Source: Sordaria brevicollis
Lineage: Eukaryota; Ascomycota; Sordariomycetes; Sordariales; Sordariaceae
Assembly: GCA_033439795.1 (NCBI GenBank)
Contig: JAUTDP010000001.1
Span: 1,116,001 to 1,180,000, forward strand
Length of the DNA stretch: 64,000 nt
Reading direction: 5' to 3'
Shown: in pieces, positions 1-8,592 of the stretch
How the letters are laid out: the number at the start of each line of letters is the position of its first letter
Numbering within the stretch: position 1 is the stretch's first letter
Position numbers and translations under genes: made by a program
The notes under the pieces: model-generated
What the model was told of the DNA's origin: nothing
What the model saw: the letters and a program-made list of their open reading frames with translations, nothing else
The model's database searches: none

Positions 1-76
1 TTGATCTTCCCTCGACCCCTGCCATCTGCCCCCCGCAAACAGGAGCCGATACCACTTCCCATACCTCTTGCCCACA

Positions 77-567
77 ATGTGCAAGTTCAAAGGGGACTAC
101 TACCTACTCAGGGTGCAGGTGCTTGATAGGAAGGACCAGGCTCTGCCTGACGACTCGTAGCAAGAAACCGCCGCCAGCTCTGGACAAGAGCTACGACCCT
201 GGGACGTGCGGCAAGGTCGAAGTCCCGGACCTGATCTACCACAGCAATTGTCCCCAGAACCCAGCATTGCTCTGCAACCGCGGCAGTCACATTCCGCCCT
301 TCCCTTCCGCCGCCAGTGCAATCTCCGCCTAAGCCTAAACGGACGTTCAGTTATGTTCCTGAAAAAGAAGAAAGAGGAATAACCGGTGGCTGCCGTCCGA
401 TACCTCTACAAACACCGGACCGTGCTCACAGAGGCTGTAAGGAATGCTCTGGCAGATGTGGCCAAGGAGGGGGGTGAAAGAGATAAACGAGCAACTTGAT
501 GAAGAGTTTGGCAAGAACTCGGAAGAGAGGGAGAAGTACCGCGCTACGTATTTGGTGAACTAGAGGT
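77..567 (+). pseudogene. broken Cys-rich 'MC' protein gene, three frame breaks
   Basis: A protein-like reading runs from the ATG at 77 (MCKF) to VN-stop near 567 but needs three frame changes. The first is in the AAAGGGG run near 95-103, the second in the C/T run near 291-305, the third in the six-G run near 468-475. Between the breaks the frames read well: a Cys-containing block (GCRC, TCGKV, SNCPQN, ALLCN), a Pro/Lys stretch (PPKPKRTFSY), then CKECSGRCGQGG and an acidic C-terminus (EINEQLDEEFGKN). Small proteins starting MC with spaced Cys pairs are common in filamentous ascomycetes and have no known function. All three breaks fall in or next to homopolymer runs, so either real decay or base-calling errors could explain them. 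It lies in a stretch rich in other gene relics, which favours decay. Confidence 0.45.
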
Positions 568-1619
568 ACCATTCTCAGACGGGCATTCTTATTTCTTACC
601 TTCTACGGCCGACAAAGGGCGAGAAATAGCCAGGAAGCCGGATGATCCGTGTGAGTGTAGGCACATAACAGGAAGAGTTGGATCTGGACGAAAACGACTG
701 AGGATGTAACTGGCAAGTTCTACTACGGGCAGTTAGCATCAACGTTCCAAGTTGGCAAGGAGGGGTATCATGATGTGATCGTGGAGAACAGAAGCACTGT
801 GTCAGGGGAAGGAAAGGTCGTCTTTGCGACTGTAACTGCAAGCCCAGAGCAGCGTTTCCGTTGGGGGAATTATGTCTTCCCCGGGACCGGAGTGTTGCGT
901 GTGGTTGTTCTTGGTGGCAGGGAAGGTTTTGACAGGTACATGAGGTAACCAGTGCTTCCTGCCGCCGCTCTTCCTTGTGGTGCTCTTCCGTTCTCTCCCC
1001 ATTTTCCGGTGTGAATTCTGTTCGTTGTCTCGGCCTCGTATCCTGGGAGGCACTCGACCTTCGTCGACGAGCCGTTCACACCGTCGGGCACATGCAAGGG
1101 CTCTTTCGCACACGACACCTAGGTGGTTGATACTAAGAGGAAGGCGGACCAGGCCAGTAGAAGGAGGTCCCAACTCTCCAATGAAGTCACAAGACCATTC
1201 TCGTACGATTATACGCCCTACCCCTACCGCGCGCAGAGGAAGATTCACACTCCGAGACGGAAAGAGCAGAAGCCAATGAGCCAATGGCACACCCAAGGCC
1301 TGCACATGCGAGTACCTCTATCATGCTGGGAGGACGCAGAGCAATTTTGTTGAGCTGCGGCCCGTGCTCATTGCTCACCCTAGCCTCCTGGCACTCATCT
1401 TCCTCGATCGAAGAAGAAGGCGCGTTCCAGGTTGCCGTTGGAACGCGTCAGTCAGGGCTCGCAGCCCTCTCCTCCGGTCCCTCTCACTGCGTTGTCACCT
1501 GACCGTTTCGTGCCCTCTTCTCGTTGTATTTCTACCCCGCCTCTCCCTCTGCTTCTTCTCCCACTTCTCTCTCCATCATCTTCCTCGACCCGTCTTCTTC
1601 TCCAAACCAAAACACCAAA
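568..1619. other. gap with no supportable gene
   Basis: About 1 kb of mixed composition. Several frames of 70-170 codons are open on both strands, but they overlap each other and show no recognisable motif. A weakly protein-like stretch (KADQASRRRSQL, then TPYPYRAQRK) can be read on the plus strand at about 1123-1275 and may be one more relic. From about 1480 the sequence is C/T-rich, as expected of a fungal promoter or 5' leader for the gene-like exon at 1623. Confidence 0.4.
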
Positions 1620-1622
1620 GGA

Positions 1623-1852
1623 ATGGCGGTGCCTCCTCCATCTGCGTCCCAGCTCCCCTACGAGTAAGTTCTTCTGTTCTTGTGGTCTTCTTCTCCTCCT
1701 CGTCATCACCCCATCAGGACCAAAAGAGTCAAATGACAGCAAACTGACACTGCCCACCCACTTACCAGGCTCGAGAGGAGGCACCGCCGTCGCTCACCTG
1801 CGACACTCATCAAGATTAGCACAATTCCATCACCTTCCAATCAAAAGGACAA
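1623..1852 (+). pseudogene. gene-like 5' exons of unknown identity
   Basis: An ATG at 1623 after a C/T-rich leader opens a short exon (MAVPPPSASQLPY). It is followed by a good donor (GTAAGT at 1664) and an acceptor (TTACCAG ending at 1768). The spliced frame continues with a basic stretch (ERRHRRRSPATLIK) to a possible second donor (GTAGGT at 1853). I could not follow the frame into a convincing third exon. It may be the 5' end of the decayed gene found downstream at 2290-2738 or of a different one. I do not recognise the product. Confidence 0.3.
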
Positions 1853-2289
1853 GTAGGTCATCTCCTCTGGATCTCTCTGGCCCAGACCACAAGCTGTCTC
1901 CTCTTCTTTTGTCGCCATCAGTCTCAAAGAACACCCACTGACTCCTTGGCCGTCAAGACAGGCCACCACTTCTGCACTTACCGTGCCGCCAAACCATGCC
2001 TTTGGCTTCATACAACTCAACCAGAACCCCGTCCACATCCTCAACAACACTGGGAGCATTGATGTTGGAAGGTCCTGCCCTTCACTGGCCTTGCCTTCAC
2101 TGGTTGCTATTCACAGGCATGCCCTTCCAGCGTATTTGGCCTGGCCCTGGTTTCAGTTCATTCTCCTCTTTCCCTGACCTCAAGAATACACCAGGGGCAC
2201 CTTTTCTGTTGTCGCCGTTCAGCCTCCAACAATATGCCACTACTGGCTGGGACTGAAGGTTAGGTACCTTACCTCTATGGTTGTCGCCG

Positions 2290-2738
2290 GCATCCTCGAT
2301 GTCGCGCGCGTTGAAAAAGTACATCTTCGAATGGGCCAGGCAGCACCCGGACTTGGACGCCACTGGTAAGTGAGACGGCTCCCTCCTCCGGCCTCCGCAA
2401 CCCGCGGCTCAACCAGTTCAAGCAACACGCTAACACTTATCACAGCTGGTGCTGCCTGGCCAGTGCTCGGCGACGGAGCGAGAGGACGACCACTGCGACT
2501 CGGTGCTCCACGAAGAGGCGTACGTCGAAGCTCATCGAGTTCGACAATGACCGTCATCTTGGTGTCTTCTGGGTCTCTTGCGGGGCCGGCCTCTAGATCC
2601 GTACCCTGTGCGTCCGCTTGGGTCTCCTCGGTGTTGGCGCCCACATGCAGGAGCTTCGCCGTGTCCGCTCCGGTATCATGTCAGGGGATAACGGCTCCAT
2701 GGTCACCCTCCATGACGTCCTTGACGCCCAGAGGTTGA
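2290..2738 (+). pseudogene. decayed Cbf5/dyskerin-like (rRNA pseudouridine synthase) copy
   Basis: From about 2525 one frame reads SKLIEFDNDRHLGVFWVSC, an in-frame TAG at 2594, then [32 protein letters not shown] and [11 protein letters not shown]. These segments match the well-conserved catalytic-to-PUA linker of Cbf5, the H/ACA snoRNP pseudouridine synthase. Upstream, a GT-AG intron (about 2369-2440, branch-like GCTAAC) separates an exon whose end weakly resembles the preceding Cbf5 segment. After DVLDAQ the similarity stops abruptly, and no TruB catalytic domain or N-terminus is recognisable. It is therefore a fragmentary paralogue, not the working gene. The absence of strong A+T bias suggests ordinary decay rather than RIP. 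Confidence 0.6.
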
Positions 2739-3111
2739 CTGCAAGGCCGGCGCGCCGAGGAGTTGCACGATATGGAAAAGGATTGTTGGACGTTCCGGTT
2801 CTTGGCATCATCGATCAACAAGTTCACTACCACTCTCTGTTATTGTGATGTCTTCGTTCACTCGGTTCACCTCGACAAGGATGTCGTTCGGACGGGAGCC
2901 ACCATGTATAGGTATAGAACTCTTCAACGTCAATTCGTTCATTAATCCATGTTTCCTGTGCTTAACTGCTACCGTCCCTCCTTGATTCCCTGCTTGAATT
3001 CCATGCGCTGTTACGCTCGGTCCAAAACGAGTTGGTCTGCTTTTCCTTTCGAGTGTCGTCCACACCTTTACCTACATCCCCCCCAGCTTTCTCTTTCTTT
3101 ATCACTCCCGA
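2739..3111. other. gap with possible gene relic
   Basis: Short open stretches (for example FVHSVHLDKDVVRTGATMY on the plus strand near 2851-2910) look protein-like but have no clear start, end or family. The rest (2950-3111) is C/T-rich and shows nothing further. Confidence 0.3.
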
Positions 3112-3363
3112 TCACCTCCTCGGCCCAAAAGCCCTCCCCCTCCGTCTCCGCCTCCTCACCACCTCCTTACAATCTTCACACATGCCTTCCTCCCTCTCAA
3201 CCGTCCTCTCGAAAATTCCTTCCTCACACTGGCCAAACTCCAAAGGCCTCCTATCGCGTTGGGTAGCGGCGACTTCGAAGCAGTACCTTTGTTTAATTAT
3301 GGATTCTATAAGTTCGTCCTTGCAGCGGGTGCAGTAGGTTTCTTCCAAGGTTTCTGTGCACAT
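3112..3363 (-). CDS. small Cys-rich protein, family member 1
   Basis: An 83-residue protein with no signal peptide or membrane segment. It shares a spacing pattern with four other genes in this window: MC at the start, E-T-x-C-x2-C near residues 8-14, S near 20, C-x-E-V near 28-31, G-x-C near 44-46 and a second C-x2-C near 62-66. Here these are MCTETLEETYCTRC, CFEV, FGQCEEG and CEDC. It is the most divergent copy: the usual CKDG is CEEG and the tail is an Arg run (RRRRRRGRAFGPRR). Two C-x2-C pairs would suit metal binding, but that is inference and the function is unknown. A family member lies 640 bp to the right on the same strand. Confidence 0.55.
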   Translation of the reverse strand: MCTETLEETYCTRCKDELIESIIKQRYCFEVAATQRDRRPLEFGQCEEGIFERTVEREEGMCEDCKEVVRRRRRRGRAFGPRR

Positions 3364-4004
3364 TGTATTGGGAAGGTTTGCGGCTGGTCTTTATTGTAGT
3401 GGTGGCAAATGGGTTGATGGTGGTGGTGATGGTCGGTGGTGTCTGGTGCGAGAAGGACGCCTCCTCCAGGGAGACGTTTCTTCCTTCTTGTAGTCGTGCC
3501 GGGGCTTTCTTGGAGCGGGAAGTATGGTTCATGATCATCAATGGCGAGGCCGGTGGATGATTTGCGCGTGAAGCATTGCCTACCTGAACAGCAGAGAAAG
3601 GGACTGTGGTGAGGTTTCCGTTTGTTTTGATGCCTAAACAACCTGGTTGCCGTTTGGGTTGTAGACATGGTTGGGCGGTGACAATTGGCGTTGGGGCTGG
3701 AACCAGAACAGCCAATCTGCCATAGATGGATTCGAAACAATCAGATCCAAAACCAATTCATCCGGGTCTCCGAATCAACATTGAAAGGCAAATTGCATAT
3801 GGGCCTGGGTGGTGGTGAAGGGGACACTTGGCTACCTACCTATAAAAAGATCCTTCTTGTGCGTCTTTCCCGCCAGAAAACTCGGAGATACATGGCTCTA
3901 TAAAACAGAGACATCATTCAAATCCTTTGAAAAACAAAAGTATCGCCCACATCAACATCATATCCCAACATCCCCCCTCCCACACTACATCACATCCAGG
4001 AACG
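3364..4004. other. intergenic, with plus-strand TATA-like sites
   Basis: Upstream region of the minus-strand gene ending at 3363 and downstream region of the next one. Two TATA-like sites face right (TATAAAAAG near 3841 and TATAAAACAG near 3899) but no convincing plus-strand gene follows. They may be promoter remnants of a lost family member. Open frames of 65-144 codons here overlap on both strands and were not accepted. Confidence 0.3.
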
Positions 4005-4247
4005 TCAACCCCAACCAGCACCCCTCCAAACACTTACCCTCCCCGTCCTATTCGTACACGGGTCACACGTCGCCTCTTCTTTCACGTTGGTCTCAGTCTT
4101 CAACCCATCTTTACACCCACCATATTCCTTGGGCGAAGATGTAGACTTGGAAGATGAAACTTCGTAGCAAGTGTCTTGGTTGACGTCGGATTTGATGAGG
4201 GTTTTGCACCGGGTGCATTTGGTTTCGCTGTAGGTTGTTTTGCACAT
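4005..4247 (-). CDS. small Cys-rich protein, family member 2
   Basis: An 80-residue protein of the same family: MCKTTYSETKCTRC, then CYEV, TSSPKEYGGCKDG and CDPC. The N-terminal 65 residues follow the family closely. The usual helical tail (ESxRxEVExxAIxWNE) is replaced by an unrelated TNRTGRVSVWRGAGWG end, so the C-terminus has probably been altered by a frameshift or rearrangement. A TATA-like TTATAAG lies about 130 bp upstream (minus strand, near 4383). No secretion signal. Function unknown; paired C-x2-C motifs allow metal binding as an inference. Confidence 0.6.
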   Translation of the reverse strand: MCKTTYSETKCTRCKTLIKSDVNQDTCYEVSSSKSTSSPKEYGGCKDGLKTETNVKEEATCDPCTNRTGRVSVWRGAGWG

Positions 4248-4739
4248 TCTGTTAGGGGTGGTTGTATCGTCGTGGGGAAGGAACTAGAGGTAGGTTTATT
4301 GGAGCTGGGGCGGTTGTAGGCAGAAAGTAGGCAGAAAGTAAGCACAAGTGATATTTGCATCTCGGTTCGTGTGTACCGTTCTTATAAGGCGGGTTGCCTA
4401 GTGGGCTTCTTGCTCTTGGTATACGCTTGCAGTCTGTTTCATGGCCCTTGTGCTGTTCCATGGTGGCGAATAACAGGATTGGTGGATCATAAGTGCTAGG
4501 TAGGCGTTGGCAATGACATAGATGGGCGAGGGCAGGCCTGCGATTCAAACTTTCTGTCATCCAGAGAATGAATGGTATACTTGGATCCAAGATCATGCAC
4601 AGAATTGAGTCTGGAATGTTGCATATCCCGCACGATCGAGCGCATGTCGCCTACGTCGTCCATGTCTCTCGGTCCATGTCTCCAGCTGCTCGTTCATACT
4701 CCCAAGGAAATATGCAGTCTGTACCTCTCGACAACATGA
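4248..4739. other. divergent intergenic region
   Basis: Lies between the minus-strand gene at 4247 and the plus-strand promoter block that starts near 4740. It holds the TATA-like site of the minus-strand gene near 4383 and an imperfect direct repeat (GTAGGCAGAAAGTA, 4316-4340). No gene is supported here. Confidence 0.35.
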
Positions 4740-5040
4740 AACATAGGTAAAGTGGCCAATTCAACTGGCCCGGTAATGCTCCCATGACATTGAATGAGCC
4801 ACAAAGCCGTGCTAAAAGTACTCATCATCATGGACATGAATGAAACAGAAGCATCAGCGAAGCAAATACACGTAGTACGGCTTCCAACTTCTACTATAAG
4901 ACACAAGAATAAATCCAGCACAGCAAAGATCTTTTACACAACGAAACTATCCAACACGTTTCAATACTTCTCACTTACACAAAAGATAATCTACATCGCC
5001 CAGCCGCTTAGTAGGGACCTACCTACCGCAAAAAAGGAAA
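4740..5040 (+). promoter_or_regulatory. duplicated promoter block of the 5041 gene
   Basis: This upstream segment is clearly related, in inverted orientation, to 57726-58010 upstream of the paralogue at 57725. Shared landmarks in the same order are CCAATTCAA, CAATGA(G/T)CCAC(A/G)AAGC, ATCATCATGGACATGAAT, a TATA-like TATAAGA and then the ATG about 150 bp on. A shorter version (TCAATGACCCACGAAG with ATCATCACG) occurs twice upstream of the paralogue at 56181. Conservation of non-coding sequence with the genes suggests shared regulation, but drift after recent duplication cannot be excluded. Confidence 0.55.
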
Positions 5041-5313
5041 ATGTGCAGAAAGAAGGTCTACGAAACCAAATGCAGCTGCTGCAGCAAGGTTATCGAATCT
5101 AAAGAACCCGAGCTCGTCAAGTGCTATGAGGTCATCAGCTCCGAGTCCACCTCGAAGCCTCTGAGTTTCGGTGGCTGCAAAGACGGTCTGCAGCCGTCTG
5201 AGACGATGTCGACAGTCCGGGGGTTGTGTGCTTTTTGCGAGAGTATCAGGAAGGAGGTGGAGGATAGGGCGATCAAGTGGAATGAAACTCATTCTCCAGG
5301 TCGGTTTTTGTAG
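5041..5313 (+). CDS. small Cys-rich protein, family member 3
   Basis: A 90-residue protein with Cys at 2, 11, 13, 14, 28, 46, 63 and 66. Key segments are MCRKKVYETKCSCC, KCYEV, SESTS, GGCKDGLQPS and CAFCESIRKEVE, ending IKWNETHSPGRFL. It aligns end to end with the 89-residue protein at 57456-57725, with all seven family Cys at identical positions. The start is supported by an A-rich context (GGAAA-ATG) and by the MC start shared across the family. There is no signal peptide or membrane segment; the last 30 residues should be helical. Promoter and downstream sequence are also duplicated with the paralogue. Function unknown. Confidence 0.75.
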   Translation: MCRKKVYETKCSCCSKVIESKEPELVKCYEVISSESTSKPLSFGGCKDGLQPSETMSTVRGLCAFCESIRKEVEDRAIKWNETHSPGRFL

Positions 5314-6300
5314 GTAGAGCAGAGGTAAGGGGGTGTTTGGTCTGGTGGTGGTAGATGAAGTGTAGGGGGATGTGATGAGTTAAGCCGGGGCGAGGGGATA
5401 GGAGGGGAAGTGAAGTGAAGAGGTATAGACGGGAGGTAGAAGCATCGAGCGATGTTATTTACAGGTTTTTAAAGTAAGGAAGTAGCGTTGCAAATTGTTT
5501 GAGCTGAGTGTAGTAGGTAATAATCTAGAGGTACAGTTGCACATGTGATGAAGTTTAGGAAAATCCCGAGCTATACGCCCCAATGGAATTCCTCGAGCAA
5601 CACATCAGGGAACGCAAAACCTTTTTTTTCTTCAAAGAAGTTTCCAAGCTCTCAATACCATAAATCCAGACATATTTGCCTTCAGCGCTCCGTCCAGCTC
5701 CTTTCTTCCCTCTAGAAAGCCATTGTCTCGTTCTTTCCGTGCCTAGATAAGGTACCTGTTTGCATTCGCAGCGCCGAAGTTTGCAAGGTGCGGTAACTTC
5801 ATGGAGCAACCTCCAAACGATGCACCTTGAGACTTTTTGAGGAACTGATTGCAGCTAGGAAAACCAGTATACCGAGGTAGGAACCGCCGTCAGCTAATAT
5901 ATGGCCTTGAAAATGCTTTTCTCTAGTTAAAACCATGTGCAAGGGAACGTGCTAGTAGAATTGGGGTGTGTGGCTCTAGATTTCCCCATTTTTTCCTTTC
6001 ATGACGGCTCCCAAATTTTCATGCCTCGATTATCCAAAAACGTTGAACACACAACAACCTCGTGCCTGGCAGGTGTCAAGCTTCGTACTAGCAATTGGAT
6101 TGCAAACGGCAGGTCTTATCTTTCGAAGAAGAGACGGAAGAGAAGGGAAGCCCCGTGACCTTCAATGACGTTCCTCAATAGTACCTCTAGGCACCAGTCG
6201 TCAGAAGAGGTAGGCCGTACTGTTGACTCGCGCTAGAAACATCGGATAGCAGACGCGTTAACACCGCGTGATAGGCCTCGTACGCGTTCTTATTCAAACA
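5314..6300. other. intergenic; contains duplicated block 5560-5830
   Basis: No accepted gene. The segment at about 5640-5830 read on the minus strand resembles about 56,980-57,180 read on the plus strand (landmarks CTTGCAA, CG(G/A)CGCTGCGAATGC, CACGGAAAGA). In each copy it lies on the opposite strand, downstream of the paralogous Cys-rich gene, so it belongs to the same segmental duplication. An 84-codon minus-strand frame (5555-5809) covers it, but the other copy does not keep the frame, so it is probably non-coding. Confidence 0.45.
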
Positions 6301-6963
6301 GAACGCGGCGGGAAAATCTCATTGTGAAGTTTTGACAATAGGACCCCTCCTTCTTCTTCTCCTCCTCTCCTACGTCTTGTGGTTTCCACGTTCTTCTTCT
6401 CTTGAACAAGGTCAAGCACAGACAAGCAGTTCAAGTCTGCTTCCAGAAACCTTCCTCTACTTTTCTTCAAGCAACTTCCTCCCTCTTCTTTTTTTCTTCT
6501 TCTTCTTCTTGAAGATCAAGCACGAGGTACAAATCTACTTCGGCAACTCTTTTCCTTTACTTTTTTCTCGACAAATCTCCTTTCCTCTCTTTCAAGTACT
6601 ACTTTAGTACTACTTCTTCGTCAACGACTATAAGTGAACAAAAGCAAAGCAACAAGAAAGCAGATCAAACTTCGCAAAGCAAAGCGAAGCAACTTCTCAT
6701 TCCTCACATCAAAATCACTTCACAGAAGTAACAGAACCTGAGCAAAAAGACTCGGTTCCTTCACTCACAAAAACTTGAAAAATCCTCGTCTGGTGATCAA
6801 GAAAAGCAACATCAAGTTTGCACTTCACATCAACATCAACATCATCATCGACATCAAATCGAAAGCAACAACTGAAAGCAGAGCAAAGGACTCGCTTCAT
6901 TTCAAACTCAGAACTTTTTGCGATAAGCAAAGTAGAAGCAAAATCTGGTAGGTAGCAAACCCT

Positions 6964-7022
<59 letters not shown>

Positions 7023-7405
7023 CACTTTTCCTTCAGAAAGTAGTACTAACAAAAGGAATTCAGAGCAGCAACAACAAAAGACTTGCTTCAAGCAAAACTC
7101 AAGCTCGTCCTCGCGCAAGCAAAGCAAAAGACTCTTGTCGCTTCACTTCACTTCGACCTCAAACCCGTCTTTTTTTTTTTTTTTTTTCGCAAGCAAAGCA
7201 AAGCAAAGCAAAGCAAAGCAAGCTCACCAAACCTTCAACTTCACACATCCAAATCACAACGAGGTAAGCAACCTGAACCAAACGACCTACAAAACAACCT
7301 ACACCCCTTCCTTTCACTCCACCCCTTACATCCCCCCTCTACAAACAACTTATCTAACATCTCAAAAAACAAAAGCAGCCAAACAAAACACTCTCCCCAA
7401 AAAAA
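6301..7405 (+). promoter_or_regulatory. long promoter/5' leader of the 7406 gene with simple repeats
   Basis: From about 6340 the plus strand is strongly C/T-rich, then rich in CAAAGC/AGCAA units. It contains a 57-nt poly-T tract, a second T tract near 7171-7187 and a run of AAAGC repeats near 7190-7222 before the ATG at 7406. Pyrimidine-rich stretches and A-rich sequence just before the start are typical of fungal promoters and leaders. No upstream gene is supported; overlapping frames here are low-complexity. Confidence 0.5.
6966..7022 (+). repeat. 57-nt poly-T tract
   Basis: An uninterrupted run of T from 6966 to 7022, about 385 bp before the start of the 7406 gene. Length may be affected by polymerase slippage or base calling. 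Long dA:dT tracts exclude nucleosomes and are common in active fungal promoters (established for yeast). Confidence 0.9.
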
Positions 7406-8173
7406 ATGTGCTTCAAACGCCACTACCGCTTCGCCCTCTGCTCCCACTCCGAGTGGTCCCTCTCGCAGTGCCAGGCCCAGCTCCAGCGCAACCTTCTGAA
7501 GGAGCCCACGGAGCCCACCACCGACCCGCGGTACCCGCCCCTGCCCCTGTCCTGCCTCGTCGTCCGGGAGGACTTGGCTACCGAGGATAACCCGGTCATG
7601 TTGTACGGGGAGTGCAGTGCTTGCCGCAGGGCGGGGCAGGGTTGGAGGGAGGAGGAGGCTGTTGTTGATAGTGAGGAGGAGGGGGATGGGGAGGGGGAGA
7701 GGGAGGATGTGGTGATGGGTGGTATGGGTGGTATGGGTGGTGCTGGCAGGGGTGGTGGTGCTGCTGGTTTTGCTGCTGGCATGAGTGGCGGTGGTATGGG
7801 TGGTTTTGGTGGTTTCGCCGGTGCTGGTGGCCGTGCTGCTGGCAACATGAAGCGCAAGAGCAACAGCGCTGCTGCTGGTGCTTTTGCTGTCGATCATCGC
7901 GGCGGCGGCTCGGCTATTGCCGAGAGCATCGAAGCTGGTGGCGAGCGTCCGGCGAAGAGGTTCAAGAGCTTCGGCGAGGCTATGCAGTCTTTTGGCAGCC
8001 GTGGCTCCTCTGCTCGTGGTCGTGCTCGTGCTCGTCAGCAAGAGGCTGCCAAAGCTGCTGCTGCCGAGAAGGAAGGAAAGGAGAGAGAGCCGGTGCCGTA
8101 TCCGTGGAATATCCGGAAGAGTCCGAGCCATTCTCCGGACATGATGGCGAAGGAGTGGATTGAGGCGCCGTAG
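7406..8173 (+). CDS. Gly-rich basic protein with Cys-rich 'MC' N-terminus
   Basis: A 255-residue protein. Residues 1-75 carry spaced Cys (MCFKRHYRFALCSHSEW, SQCQ, LSCLVV, GECSACR), as in many small ascomycete proteins that start MC-x-Y-x-C. An acidic stretch follows (EEEAVVDSEEEGD, about 80-100). Next come low-complexity Gly repeats (GGMGGMGG, GGGMGGFGGF, about 103-145), then basic segments (NMKRKS near 147 and PAKRFKS near 186) that could be nuclear signals, and an Arg/Ala-rich tail. The A-rich AAAAAAATG context supports the start; no intron is needed. A 383-codon frame on the opposite strand is its shadow. Function unknown; an RGG-like RNA-binding role is only a guess. Confidence 0.7.
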   Translation: MCFKRHYRFALCSHSEWSLSQCQAQLQRNLLKEPTEPTTDPRYPPLPLSCLVVREDLATEDNPVMLYGECSACRRAGQGWREEEAVVDSEEEGDGEGEREDVVMGGMGGMGGAGRGGGAAGFAAGMSGGGMGGFGGFAGAGGRAAGNMKRKSNSAAAGAFAVDHRGGGSAIAESIEAGGERPAKRFKSFGEAMQSFGSRGSSARGRARARQQEAAKAAAAEKEGKEREPVPYPWNIRKSPSHSPDMMAKEWIEAP

Positions 8174-8592
8174 AGGTGGATGTGTGATTTGGCATGGCGT
8201 AGCCTGCCTGGCTGTGTTTTTATGATGACGGAATGACAGGAAGAATGAAGCAAATTGGCAAACGGAAGAAGAGAAGCAAAGAACCGTATATAGGAAGACA
8301 TATGGGGTAACGGAAAGGTCATTAGGGGTATTTTCATAGTTTAGTTTCACTTGATGCTGGTTCGAATACATTCTGTCAGTTTTCGTTCGCATTTTGCTTT
8401 GTCCTTGATGTATGAACTTTGGTAATTGTCGCTTACCGTCTTTTTTGTTCGCATTTTACTCTGTTTGTAATGCATAACATTTTGATGATTCTTGCTTCCC
8501 ATCCATTCTTATTCGCATTTGGCTCTGTCTGTTATGCATAAAGCTCGACGTTTATTGCTTGATAACGCCGTTCGGTCCCGTGAACGAGGCGA
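8174..8592. other. 3' intergenic region between convergent genes
   Basis: Holds the 3' ends of the plus-strand gene ending at 8173 and the minus-strand gene ending at 8593. The right half is occupied by three imperfect direct repeats, listed separately. Confidence 0.5.
8386..8575 (+). repeat. three imperfect ~63-bp tandem repeats
   Basis: Units start at 8386, 8448 and 8512 with TTCGCATTTTGCTTTGTC, TTCGCATTTTACTCTGTT and TTCGCATTTGGCTCTGTC. Each then contains GTATGAA or TGCATAA about 20 nt later. The spacing is 62 and 64 bp. They lie in the shared 3' region of two convergent genes and may affect transcript ends. Confidence 0.75.

Noticed and set aside
1..600. subtelomeric end
   Set aside because: Gene relics and simple decay suggested it, but no telomere repeats or helicase-type subtelomeric gene occur at the window edge.
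802..1305. 167-codon minus-strand frame
   Set aside because: No motif and no start context; overlapping frames of similar length exist on the other strand, so it was not accepted as a gene.
7241..8392. 383-codon open frame on the minus strand
   Set aside because: It is antisense to the 7406-8173 gene and arises from that gene's Gly/Ser-rich, G+C-biased codons; the plus-strand protein has an A-rich start context and coherent domains.
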